Shown: piece after piece, positions 11,880 through 22,830 of the stretch
Layout: every line of letters starts with the position of its first letter
How positions within the stretch are numbered: position 1 is the first letter of the stretch
NCBI GenBank assembly: GCA_030533445.1
Contig: CM060080.1
Span: 8,419,717 to 8,483,716 of the forward strand
Source of the DNA: Cyprinodon diabolis
Taxonomy: Eukaryota; Chordata; Actinopteri; Cyprinodontiformes; Cyprinodontidae
DNA length: 64,000 bases
Direction: 5' to 3'
Notes under the pieces: generated by a model
What the model saw: the letters and a program-made list of their open reading frames with translations, nothing else
Told to the model about the DNA's origin: nothing
Database searches by the model: none
Made by a program: the position numbers and the translations under genes

Positions 11880-13486
11880 CTAACTTTAACAGTACATATC
11901 TAACCATAAACATTAACCTAATGATTACCAGTACATACCTAACCATTAACCTAACAATTACCAGTACATACCTAACCCTAACGATTACCAGTACATACCT
12001 AACCCTAACCTTTAACCTAACCATTACCAGTCCCTACCCATCTCCATCCATTAACCTAACAATTACTAGTAGATACCTAACAATAACCATTAACCTAATG
12101 ATTACCAGTGCTTACCTTATCCTAACCATTAACCTAACCATTACCAGGACTTACCTAACCCTAACCATTAACCTAACAATTACCAGTACATACCTAACCC
12201 CAACCATTAACCTAACCATTACCAGTTCTTACCTAACCCTAACCTTTAACCTAACCATTTCCAGTCCTTACCTAACTCTAACCATTAACCTAACCATTAC
12301 CAGTACATACCTAACCCTAACCATTAACCTAACCATTACCAGTACTTGCCTAACCCCAACCTTTAACCTTAAGCATTACCAGGACTTACCTAACCCCAAC
12401 CTTTAACCTAACCATTACCTGTCCTTACCTAACCCTAACCATTAACCTAACAATTACCAGTACATACCTAACCCCAACCATTAACCTAACCATTACCAGT
12501 TCTTACCTAACCCTAACCTTTAACCTAACCATTTCCAGTCCTTACCTAACTCTAGCCATTAACCTAACCATTACCAGTACATACCTAACCCTAACCATTA
12601 ACCTAACCATTACCAGTACTTGCCTAACCCCAACCTTTAACCTTAAGCATTACCAGTACTTACCTAACCCCAACCTTTAACCTAACCATTACCAGTCCTT
12701 ACCTAACTCTAACCATTAACCTAACCATTACCAGTACATACCTAACCCTTACCATTAACCTAACCATTACCAGTACTTGCCTAACCCCAACCTGTAAACT
12801 AACCATTATCAGCCCTTACCCAACTCTAACCATTAACCTAACCATTACCAGTAGCTGTCCAGTAGCTGTCCTACCCCTAACCAATAACCTAACGATTACC
12901 AGTTCATACTTAACCCTATCCATTACCAGTCCTTACCTAACTCTAACCATTAACCTAACGATTGATTACCAGTTCATACTTAACCCTATCCATTACCAGT
13001 GCTTACCTAACTCTAACCATTAACCTAACGATTGATTACCAGTTCATACTTAACCCTATCCATTACCAGTGCTTACCTAACTCTAACCATTAACCTAACG
13101 ATTGATTACCAGTTCATACTTAACCCTATCCATTACCAGTGCTTACCTAACTCTAACCATTAACCTAACGATTGATTACCAGTTCATACTTAACCCTATC
13201 CATTACCAGTGCTTACCTAACTCTAACCATTAACCTAACGATTGATTACCAGTTCATACTTAACCCTATCCATTACCAGTGCTTACCTAACTCTAACCAT
13301 TAACCTAACGATTGATTACCAGTTCATACTTAACCCTATCCATTACCAGTGCTTACCTAACTCTAACCATTAACCTAACGATTGATTACCAGTTCATACT
13401 TAACCCTATCCATTACCAGTGCTTACCTAACTCTAACCATTAACCTAACGATTGATTACCAGTTCATACTTAACCCTATCCATTAC
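11880..13486. repeat. Telomere-like CCTAACC minisatellite, left part
   Basis: This is a degenerate tandem array with a basic period of about 39 bp, built from blocks such as CATTAACCTAAC, CATTACCAGTAC and ATACCTAACCCTAAC. Because 39 is a multiple of three, it leaves spurious open frames with a 13-residue repeat (LTINLTITSTYLT). From 12961 the array changes to a different, highly regular 70-bp unit. The CCTAACCCTAACC cores resemble the telomeric CCCTAA repeat but are never a pure hexamer array. The array resumes at 15493 after a transposon insertion. Confidence 0.93.
12961..13486. repeat. Seven tandem copies of a 70-bp unit
   Basis: Identical 70-bp units start at 12961, 13031, 13101, 13171, 13241, 13311 and 13381. 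A partial eighth copy from 13451 is cut by the hAT element at 13487. By eye the copies have no differences. The surrounding 39-bp repeats are divergent, so this sub-array looks recently expanded. The unit is a fusion of two neighbouring repeat variants (starts ATTGATTACCAGTTCATACT). Confidence 0.95.
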
Positions 13487-15492
13487 CAAGGGCGTAGGTT
13501 TGATTTGAACCTTGGTAGGGACACTATCAGTCGGTTGTCATTGGTGCTATGCAATATGCATGTCCTTTTTTATGCACGGTGTGAGCATCCGTACTGATAA
13601 GAGGAATTCATTGTTAAAAGAGAAAAGCATCATTTTGCTACATTAATAAAAATTGTATAAGCACTACACTCATTAGATGCTGTTTATTAATGTTTGAAGT
13701 ATCACCGGCTCTGATGAATGTGGAATTAGGACTGTTTTCCACTTTGAAAATTGTTTCATTTGAATGACTAAGAGAGAAGGTAAATACAGTATTTTCTTCT
13801 GAAGATATAGAATTGTGCAGAGTTAAACCCCACTCTTATATTTTTACCTACTATGCTCTCTCTGTATCAAGCAAAATAATACATTCATTAAAATATTAAC
13901 TTCACTATAAAAGTGGAACATCTGGGCTGTAGTTACTCTGTGTAGCCCATTTCATGTATTTTATCTGGGACTGAAAAAATGAATCATTAATTGATTATTT
14001 CAATAATCGTCAACTAATTTAGTGAGTGATTCATCATTAACTGGAGAATAGAGACTCTAAAACATAATAAAAATGTAAAATATGCCTTTCTCCGACAGAG
14101 CAACCCACTTAGATCAGTAATTATACCAACATTTTAAAAATACAACATATATATATAATATATAAGATAAAAAAAATGTTTTTGTCTGTCAATATTCTCC
14201 ATCCAGAACTCATCAAGAGGAAATATTTTAGTTTCACCTGGTTTATTTAGACATCACCTGAAGCACTGAAAAGCCAGCTGCTTCACCTACAAGCTGCCCT
14301 GCATCATTATTACTGGATATCTGTGTTTCCTATAATCATATGATGTATAAGTGCATTTTTAATAGTAAAGGATTAAATGTAACACAATCTTTTATCATTG
14401 TCCTATATTGCTACTGTCTGACTGTTTAAATAGCTCCTTATGTCTATTTTCTTTTTTAGTGGCATCATCTACAAACACAACACTGAGCATGAGCCTAAGT
14501 GTATTAAAATAGAAAATCACTTTTAACAATTCTAAAAGACAATATAACACTATCTTATCTATAATTTAATAATATCCAAAATAAACAGTCAGATTCAAGC
14601 ATTTTTACCAGACATTACTTTTTGTACTAATTTACTTATAGACTGTGTGGAAATCTATGTAAGATAACATCAATGTTAATATTCTTCCTCTGTTTGTTCT
14701 TGTCTTTATCCTATTTCTAGAAGTATAAATAGTCAATTAAATTATTATTATTATGTGGAACCCTAATTATGCTTGTTAAACAAAAAATAGCAAATGTTTA
14801 GGCACCATTTCTTGTCGTTATAGGCTACTCTATAAAAGAAATAACACCTGCTAATAATTATACCTGAAAGAGTCATCAAAAAATGAAAACAGTAATAGCA
14901 ACTAAATATCGGTAAAAAGGAACCCCTCACATTTTCTTTCTTAATTGGCTGTGGCTAAGAATCAGAACTTTTGATGGCTTACAGCCTTTATTTGCCCATT
15001 TTTCCAGCAGTCTTCAGAACTCCTGGCTGACTCAGAATATTTCGTTTAAAAAAGAAAAAAAAGAAAAAGGTTTTTGTTTTTTAGAGTACATGATATTCCT
15101 TTTTATTTTATTTTATTGGGACTAGTTTTGCAGTCTAATATTAATTGCAGTAACCGCGGCAGTCTAGTGTGGATAAATTTTCAATGTTGTGCTCCAGGCA
15201 CAGACAGACTAGAAAACAGCCAATCAGAGAGAGAGAAGGCGGGACCTAAGGCAGAACAACCAATGAGAGTGGAGTTAAACAGTGCAGCACAGTTCCATGC
15301 GTTGCTACGTGAAAGGGACAGGAGAGACCAGGCAGAGGAGCTGCGAGAGGAAAAGAAGCCACTGCTGCAACAACTACCGCTGTAAATTATAAACATGTTG
15401 CTCAAATCCAATTATTGGTCGGGACAATTAGGTCGGTTCAAAATTTTGGTAGGGACATGTCCCTATGGTCCCTATGCAAACCTACGCCCATG
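13487..15492. mobile_element. hAT-type DNA transposon inserted in the minisatellite
   Basis: This 2,006-bp element has 16-bp terminal inverted repeats, CAAGGGCGTAGGTTTG on the left and the complement of CATGGGCGTAGGTTTG on the right, with one mismatch. It is flanked by a perfect 8-bp target-site duplication TCCATTAC (13479-13486 and 15493-15500). An 8-bp duplication and CA-initial ends are hallmarks of hAT elements. Removing the element and one duplication restores an uninterrupted repeat unit. No intact transposase frame was found. A 103-codon frame at 15074-15385 has no recognisable domain. The right part (about 15210-15300) carries two CCAAT boxes and is less AT-rich. An older element related to the 46.9-kb copy appears nested at about 13965-14290. 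Confidence 0.88.
13965..14290 (+). mobile_element. Degenerate copy of the TAGGGCTGAAAC MITE, nested
   Basis: The sequence follows the elements at 46899-47225 and 56624-56936 block by block: the ATTATT-CAATAATCGTCAACTAATTTAG start, the CACTTAGA-CAG-AATTATA middle, and TCCAGAACTC-TCAAG and TTTAGTTTCACCTGGTTT. The right end is not clear. It lies wholly within the larger hAT element, so it either inserted into that element or was carried by it. Confidence 0.65.
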
Positions 15493-15810
15493 TCCATTAC
15501 CAGTCCTTACCTAACTCTAACCATTAACCTAACGATTACCAGTACCTACCTAACCATTAAGATAACCATTACCAGTCCTTACCTAACTCTAACATTAACC
15601 TAACGATTACCAGTACATACCTAACCCTAACCATTAACCTAACAATTACCAGTACAAACCTAACCCTAACCATTAATCTAACAATTACCAGTACATACCT
15701 AACCCTAACCATTAACCTAACCATTACCAGTACTTGCCTAACCCCAACCTTTAACCTAACAATTACCAGTACATACCTAACCATTAATCTAAACCCAGTC
15801 CACACCTTAG
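15493..15810. repeat. Telomere-like CCTAACC minisatellite, right part
   Basis: This is the continuation of the 39-bp array after the hAT insertion, starting with the second copy of the TCCATTAC target duplication and ending near CTAAACCCAGTCCACACC. The minus-strand frame 15569-15805 (repeating VRYVLVIVRLM) is a by-product of the repeat period, not a gene. Confidence 0.9.
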
Positions 15811-15824
15811 TCCTAAACTGGTTT

Positions 15825-18800
15825 GCCAGTGAGGACGCAGGCAGCAGCTTCTGGATCAGCTGTCTGATCTACTTTCTATAGTTCTAGTGAGGACGCAGGC
15901 AGCAGCATCTTAATCAGCTGCAGCTGTCTGATCTACTTTCTATAGTTCTAGTGAGGACGCAGGCAGCAGCATCTTAATCAGCTGCAGCTGTCTGATCTAC
16001 TTTCTATAGTTCTAGTGAGGACGCAGGCAGCAGCATCTGGATAAGCTGTCTGATCTACTTTGTTAGTTCTAGTGAGGACGCAGGCAGCAGCATCTGGATC
16101 AGCTGCAGCTGTCTGATCTACTTTCTATAGTTCTAGTGAGGATGCAGGCAGCAGCATCTAGATCAGCTGTTTGATCTACTTTCTTAGTTCTAGTGAGGAC
16201 GCAGGCAGCAGCGTCTGGATCAGCTGCAGCTGTCTGATCTACTCTCTATAGTTCTAGTGAGGACGCAGGCAGCAGCATCTGGATCAGCTGTCTGATCTAG
16301 TTTCTATAGTTCTAGTGAGGACGCAGGCAGCCTCTGGATCAGCTGTCTGATCTCTCTATAGTTCTAGTGAGGACGCAGGCAGCAGCATCTGGATCAGCTG
16401 TCTGATCTACTCTCTATAGTTCTAGTGAGGATGCAGGCAGCAGCATCTGGATCAGCTGTCTGATCTACTTTCTATAGTTCTAGTGAGGACGCAGGCAGCA
16501 GCTTCTGGATCAGCTGTCTGATCTACTTTCTATAGTTCTAGTGAGGACGCAGGCAGCAGCATCTGAATCAGCTGCAGCTGTCTGATCTACTTTCTATAGT
16601 TCTAGTGAGGACGCAGGCAGCAGCATCTTAATCAGCTGCAGCTGTCTGATCTACTTTCTATAGTTCTAGTGAGGACGCAGGCAGCAGCATCTGGATAAGC
16701 TGTCTGATCTACTTTGTTAGTTCTAGTGAGGACGCAGGCAGCAGCATCTGGATCAGCTGCAGCTGTCTGATCTACTTTCTATAGTTCTAGTGAGGATGCA
16801 GGCAGCAGCATCTAGATCAGCTGTTTGATCTACTTTCTTAGTTCTAGTGAGGACGCAGGCAGCAGCGTCTGGATCAGCTGCAGCTGTCTGATCTACTCTC
16901 TATAGTTCTAGTGAGGACGCAGGCAGCAGCATCTGGATCAGCTGTCTGATCTAGTTTCTATAGTTCTAGTGAGGACGCAGGCAGCCTCTGGATCAGCTGT
17001 CTGATCTACTCTCTATAGTTCTAGTGAGGACGCAGGCAGCAGCATCTGGATCAGCTGTCTGATCTACTCTCTATAGTTCTAGTGAGGATGCAGGCAGCAG
17101 CATCTGGATCAGCTGTCTGATCTACTTTCTATAGTTCTAGTGAGGACGCAGGCAGCAGCTTCTGGATCAGCTGTCTGATCTACTTTCTATAGTTCTAGTG
17201 AGGACGCAGGCAGCAGCATCTGAATCAGCTGCTGTTGTCTGATCTACTTTCTATAGTTCTAGTGAGGACGCAGGCAGCAGCATCTGGATCAGCTGCAGCT
17301 GTCTGATCTACTTTCTATAGTTCTAGTGAGGATGCAGGCAGCAGCATCAAGATCAGCTGCAGCTGTCTGATCTACTTTCTATAGTTCTAGTGAGGACGCA
17401 GGCAGCAGCATCTTAATCAGCTGCAGCTGTCTGATCTACTTTCTATAGTTCTAGTGAGGACGCAGGCAGCAGCATCTTAATCAGCTGCAGCTGTCTGATC
17501 TACTTTCTATAGTTCTAGTGAGGACGCAGGCAGCAGCATCTGGATAAGCTGTCTGATCTACTTTGTTAGTTCTAGTGAGGACGCAGGCAGCAGCATCTGG
17601 ATCAGCTGCAGCTGTCTGATCTACTTTCTATAGTTCTAGTGAGGATGCAGGCAGCAGCATCTAGATCAGCTGTTTGATCTACTTTCTTAGTTCTAGTGAG
17701 GACGCAAGCAGCAGCGTCTGGATCAGCTGCAGCTGTCTGATCTACTTTCTATAGTTCTAGTGAGGATGCAGGCAGCAGCATCTAGATCAGCTGTTTGATC
17801 TACTTTCTTAGTTCTAGTGAGGACGCAGGCAGCAGCATCTGGATCAGCTGTCTGATCTAGTTTCTATAGTTCTAGTGAGGACGCAGGCAGCCTCTGGATC
17901 AGCTGTCTGATCTACTCTCTATAGTTCTAGTGAGGACGCAGGCAGCAGCATCTGGATCAGCTGTCTGATCTACTCTCTATAGTTCTAGTGAGGATGCAGG
18001 CAGCAGCATCTGGATCAGCTGTCTGATCTACTTTCTATAGTTCTAGTGAGGACGCAGGCAGCAGCTTCTGGATCAGCTGTCTCATCTACTTTCTATAGTT
18101 CTAGTGAGGACGCAGGCAGCAGCATCTGAATCAGCTGCTGTTGTCTGATCTACTTTCTATAGTTCTAGTGAGGACGCAGGCAGCAGCATCTGGATCAGCT
18201 GCAGCTGTCTGATCTACTTTCTATAGTTCTAGTGAGGATGCAGGCAGCAGCATCTAGATCAGCTGCAGCTGTCTGATCTACTTTCTATAGTTCTAGTGAG
18301 GACGCAGGCAGCAGCATCTTAATCAGCTGCAGCTGTCTGATCTACTTTCTATAGTTCTAGTGAGGACGCAGGCAGCAGCATCTGGATAAGCTGTCTGATC
18401 TACTTTGTTAGTTCTAGTGAGGACGCAGGCAGCAGCATCTGGATCAGCTGCAGCTGTCTGATCTACTTTCTATAGTTCTAGTGAGGATGCAGGCAGCAGC
18501 ATCTTAATCAGCTGTTTGATCTACTTTCTTAGTTCTAGTGAGGACGCAAGCAGCAGCGTCTGGATCAGCTGCAGCTGTCTGATCTACTTTCTATAGTTCT
18601 AGTGAGGATGCAGGCAGCAGCATCTAGATCAGCTGTTTGATCTACTTTCTTAGTTCTAGTGAGGACGCAGGCAGCAGCATCTGGATCAGCTGTCTGATCT
18701 AGTTTCTATAGTTCTAGTGAGGATGCAGGCAGCAGCATCTAGATCAGCTGTTTGATCTACTTTCTTAGTTCTAGTGAGGACGCAGGCAGCAGCATCTGGA

Positions 18801-20297
18801 TCAGCTGCAGCTGTCTGATCTACTTACTATAGTTCTAGTGAGGATGCAGGCAGCAGCATCTAGGTCAGCTGTTTGATCTACTTTCTTAGTTCTAGTGAGG
18901 ACGCAGGCAGCAGCATCTGGATCAGCTGTCTGATCTAGTTTCTATAGTTCTAGTGAGGACGCAGGCAGCATCTCGATCAGCTGTCTGATCTACTCTCTAT
19001 AGTTCTAGTGAGGACGCAGGCAGCAGCATCTGGATCAGCTGTCTGATCTACTCTCTATAGCTCTAGTGAGGATGCAGGCAGCAGCATCTGGATCAGCTGT
19101 CTGATCTACTTTCTATAGTTCTAGTGAGGACGCAGGCAGCAGCATCTGGATCAGCTGCAGCTGTCTGATCTACTCTCTATAGTTCTAGTGAGGATGCAGG
19201 CAGCAGCATCTGGATCAGCTGTCTGATCTACTTTCTATAGTTCTAGTGAGGATGCAGGCAGCAGCATCTGGATCAGCTGTCTGATCTACTTTCTATAGTT
19301 CTAGTGAGGATGCAGGCAGCAGCATCTGGATCAGCTTTCTGATCTACTTTCTATAGTTCTAGTGAGGACGCAGGCAGCAGCATTTGGATCAGCTGCAGCT
19401 GTCTGATCTACTCTCTATAGTTCTAGTGAGGACGCAGGCAGCAGCTTCTGGATCAGCTGTCTGATCTACTTTCTATAGTTCTAGTGAGGATGCAGGCAGC
19501 AGCATCTGGATCAGCTGTCTGATCTACTTTCTATAGTTCTAGTGAGGATGCAGGCAGCAGCATCTGGATCAGCTGTCTGATCTACTTTCTATAGTTCTAG
19601 TGAGGACGCAGGCAGCAGCATCTGGATCAGCTGTCCAATCTACTTTCTATAGTTCAGCATTTGGATCAGCTGCAGCTGTCTGATCTACTCTCTATAGTTC
19701 TAGTGAGGATGCAGGCAGCAGCATCTGGATCAGCTGCAGCTGTCTGCTCTACTTTCTATAGCTCTAGTGAGGATGCAGGCAGCAGCGTCTGGATCAGCTG
19801 CAGCTGTCTGATCTACTTTCTATAGCTCTAGTGAGGACGCAGGCAGCAGCATCTGGATCAGCTGTCTGATCTACTTTCTATAGTTCTAGTGAGGACGCAG
19901 GCAGCAGCATCTGGATCAGCTGTCCAATCTACTTTCTATAGTTCAGCATTTGGATCAGCTGCAGCTGTCTGATCTACTCTCTATAGTTCTAGTGAGGATG
20001 CAGGCAGCAGCATCTGGATCAGCTGCAGCTGTCTGCTCTACTTTCTATAGCTCTAGTGAGGACGCAGGCAGCAGCATCTGGATCAGCTGTCTGATCTACT
20101 TTCTATAGCTCTAGTGAGGATGCAGGCAGCAGCATCTGGATCAGCTGCAGCTGTCTGATCTACTTTCTATAGCTCTAGTGAGGATGCAGGCAGCAGCATC
20201 TGGATCAGCTGCAGCTGTCTGATCTACTTTCTATAGCTCTAGTGAGGATGCAGGCAGCAGCATCTGGATCAGCTGCAGCTGTCTGATCTACTTTCTT
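15825..20297. repeat. 58/64-bp minisatellite with higher-order repeat
   Basis: About 4.5 kb of tandem units follow the theme GTTCTAGTGAGGACGCAGGC, then AGCAGCATCTGGATCAGCTG, TCTGATCTACTTTCTATA. Units are 58 bp, or 64 bp when CAGCTG is duplicated to CAGCTGCAGCTG. Unit variants (TTCTGG, CATCTTAA, GGATAAG, CATCTAG, GTCTGG, CCTCTGG, GACGC versus GATGC) recur in the same order. This gives an approximately 11-unit higher-order repeat of about 655 bp (starts near 15831, 16485, 17142), then a longer 906-bp version starting near 17142. The right third is less regular and includes two truncated units (19655, 19943). No coding frame was found. Confidence 0.95.
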
Positions 20298-20738
20298 ACT
20301 AAGTTATTAGACTTGATACTAGTTTTTAGAATGAAGCAGCTCTTTTAGTCTGCCGGCTCTAAATTAAACCAGGGTTCACATCCAATGACCAATGACTCTT
20401 TTAATCACAGCGACTCTTTAAAGTGTTATCACTGTAAATAAGAATGCTGCCCTCTTTAAAAGACTTTAAAAGTTGTTGCAGCATTTTCTGACGAGGGTCC
20501 CTCCCAATGACAATGACAGCTAGATAAAATATCAGGTTATCAAATAAAATGTTCAAACAGGACAGGGTTTTGTTCAGTGACTGTAATTAAAGTCATTCAA
20601 CCCTGCTTCTTTTTTTGTCTCCATCTAAGGTAGTTGTTGCCCAAAAACATCATCCCTTTTATCACTTCGATCTGTTTTTCAACATTACTGCCTGATTGTA
20701 GGTTTAGTTATTTGTATTTGTTGTTGTTTACATTAAGA
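20298..20738. other. Short unique stretch after the minisatellite
   Basis: AT-rich sequence with no recognisable gene or repeat. It ends in the CATTAAGA target site (20731-20738) of the next hAT element. Confidence 0.5.
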
Positions 20739-21068
20739 CAGTGGTTCTCAAACTTTTTCTGTCATTCCCCACTTTGGACAAGGGGGAATTTTCAAGCCCC
20801 GCCTGTCCCCATCGCCCCAACACAATGCTAATGAAATATGAAACAATCTTAAAATGTTCCAATTTTATTGAAGTAACAAGTAGTATCTAAATACAAAGTA
20901 TCTACATCAAATAACAGCAAGCTCAAAAATAAAGAAAATAAAAATGCAGCTGTGTCAAAATTTGTATCCAGCTCAAAGATAGAAAAAATTAAAGTGCCAC
21001 TCTGCAATCTGTTAATAAAAGAAAAGAAGTGAAATCCATCTGGCAAGACAGGTCTATTTATCCCTGCA

Positions 21069-21305
21069 TTAGTGGCTGCAATGAGCCTGTTTTGCATTGC
21101 ACAGTTTCTCAAAACGGGGTTGCAGGCTTGATACTGCCATTCTCAAGTCATGCTTTGTTTTCAGTGAAGCAACAGCTGAAAAGCCCATCTCACAGAGATA
21201 TGATGTGGCAAAGGGAAGAAGAATGCACACAGCTCTCTGCCCGATGAGTGGATACTCCCTCTCCACTCCAAACCAGAAACATGAACATGTGGCTGTGTGA
21301 ATCAA
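21069..21305 (-). pseudogene. hAT transposase C-terminal fragment (hATC domain)
   Basis: The 78-codon frame contains the hAT dimerisation-domain signature LLPFATSYLCEMGFSAVASL followed by KTK, DLRMAVSSLQPRFEKLC and the terminal NAKQAHCSH. This strongly resembles the ZBED5/SCAND3-like group of vertebrate hAT transposases. Compared with that group, a few residues seem to be missing between KTK and DLR, an in-frame deletion. The N-terminal zinc finger and catalytic regions are absent, so it is non-functional. It lies between the terminal repeats of the 20739-21972 element. Confidence 0.75.
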
Positions 21306-21869
21306 ACGCCGTTATTTATTTAAGATAAAATATTTCAAATTCAGTTATTTATGATCAACCTGCGCCGTCAATCCCGGCGCATGTGCGCTTCATTTGCAGT
21401 CTGGACGCTGAGGGTAAACATGCTGTGTCTCTGACTGCAGCCCCTGCGATAGCGGGGGAGAACGGGGTTGGGATGGAGGAGGCGCCCCACGGCAGCACCT
21501 GCCACTGGAGGACAAGAAAAGGAACGATACGTGCTTTCCCGTAAGAGTCTCCAAAAGTCGCTAGATTTTTCGCTAGTGCTTTTTTGAAAAAGAGTCGCTG
21601 GAGGGGTCTGAAATATAGCGACAAAGTCGCTGAGTTGGCAACACTGGGGCGCGAAAGTTTATTCCGTTACAAATAATATGCCGACGTCACGTCAATCATT
21701 ATTTTGGCACTTCAGTTCCAGGTGAAATTTTTCTCATACCTAATGTTCTTTTAATTAGACTGCATGTAGGCTAGTAATGATTACTTTGTGGGTTTGATTG
21801 GTCTAAAAAGCGGCAACATACAGCTATAAGGACAGTTTGCTCTCACACGTTCTACATTTATAGTCACAC

Positions 21870-21896
21870 AACACACACACACACACACACACACAC
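21870..21896. repeat. (CA)n microsatellite
   Basis: A short CA run inside the hAT element, near its right end. Confidence 0.9.
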
Positions 21897-21980
21897 CGGA
21901 ACTTGGCGCGCCCCACCTGTCACGTCTCAATTCCCCACCAGTGGGTCGCGCCACACACTTTGAGAACCGCGGCATTAAGA

Positions 21981-22574
21981 AGACTGTTTAGATGGTTGTG
22001 TACAGATCTGACCACTAGGTGGCAGCAGAGTATCTTCATAGCCCTGGTTGTTTTCAAAGTTTCAAGTCTTATTTAAGATGTCGATGAGCTGCTGCTGGGT
22101 GTAAAAAAATAAACTTGTTGTGGTTGTAAGAATTTATTCAGCTACACAGCATCAAACAAAAGAGGCAAAACAATCAGAAAGGGAAACTCTGACCTAGAAA
22201 CAGAGGAACTAAATCTTGCAAAGTTTATAGAGCTGCAGAATTCTAGAATATTGTAATACTATGCAGACCCAACATTATCTGTGTTTTCTTCCCGAGAACA
22301 AAACAAGGACAAAACAAGGGCATAAATGATTTAATGAATTAAAATTAAAATATCAGGTCATAATAATGCTTTTGTAGCCTGTCCTTTATTGGCATAGTGG
22401 ATGTATAGCTAAGAAAGCAGATCAGTGAATGTATTTTTGTGCATAATCATCAAGAGTAATTTAGTGAATCTCCCAGCTTCGGATAACGCAGAAGAAAAAA
22501 ACAAAAAAAGTATTTTCCAGCTTTCCCAGTGATAATATACACCATCAGACTGTGCCCGCACTTAGCCCTGCCTT
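21981..22574. other. AT-rich intergenic DNA
   Basis: No gene or recognisable repeat was found. There are A-rich stretches near 22105 and 22490. Confidence 0.45.
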
Positions 22575-22790
22575 GTTAATGTGAATCCCTTTATTTACCC
22601 TCTGTGGGGAAATTCACTCTCCCCTTGGGGAGCAGTGGGCTGCCATTGTGCGGCGCCCGGGGAGCAATGTGGGCTTAAGGGTCTTGATCAGGCACCCAGA
22701 GTGCAGGCTGTGGGGATCAAACCCGGTACTTGCAACCCTCTCAGAGCACAAGTGCACTGCTCTAACCAATTGGCCACCACTAAGGACTAT
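22575..22790 (-). mobile_element. tRNA-derived SINE
   Basis: Read on the minus strand, a tRNA-like head shows an A-box-like TGGCCAATTGG (22766-22776) and a B-box-like GGTTTGATCC (22714-22723). The spacing is that of an RNA polymerase III internal promoter, with GGTTAGAGCAGTGCAC in between. A tRNA-unrelated body follows and ends in AGGGTAAATAAAGGG. It is unlikely to be a true tRNA gene, because the stems do not pair as a cloverleaf and there is a long 3' body. The family was not identified. Confidence 0.65.
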
Positions 22791-22830
22791 AGATCAACAA
22801 ATCTTCCTTAATCAATGAGGACAGCTCTCA

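Larger units (their letters stand above)
20739..21972 (-). mobile_element. hAT element with decayed transposase tail
   Basis: This 1,234-bp element is flanked by a perfect 8-bp target duplication CATTAAGA (20731-20738 and 21973-21980). Its ends, CAGTGGTTCTCAAAC on the left and the complement of CCGCGGTTCTCAAAG on the right, are hAT-like terminal inverted repeats. On the minus strand it carries the C-terminal part of a hAT transposase (see 21069-21305), so it is an internally deleted copy. A (CA)n tract lies near its right end. Confidence 0.9.

Noticed and set aside
11921..12406. 161-codon frame with LTINLTITSTYLT repeats
   Set aside because: Product of a 39-bp minisatellite whose period is a multiple of three. 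No start context, domain or flanking exon.
12961..13486. Regular repeats resembling a CRISPR array
   Set aside because: The 70-bp units are identical throughout with no variable spacers, and the genome is vertebrate. This is a simple tandem repeat.
11880..15810. True interstitial telomere
   Set aside because: Pure CCCTAA hexamer runs are absent; the array is a longer-unit minisatellite that merely contains similar cores.
22575..22790. Functional tRNA gene
   Set aside because: A- and B-box-like motifs are present, but the sequence continues into a long SINE body and the cloverleaf stems do not pair.
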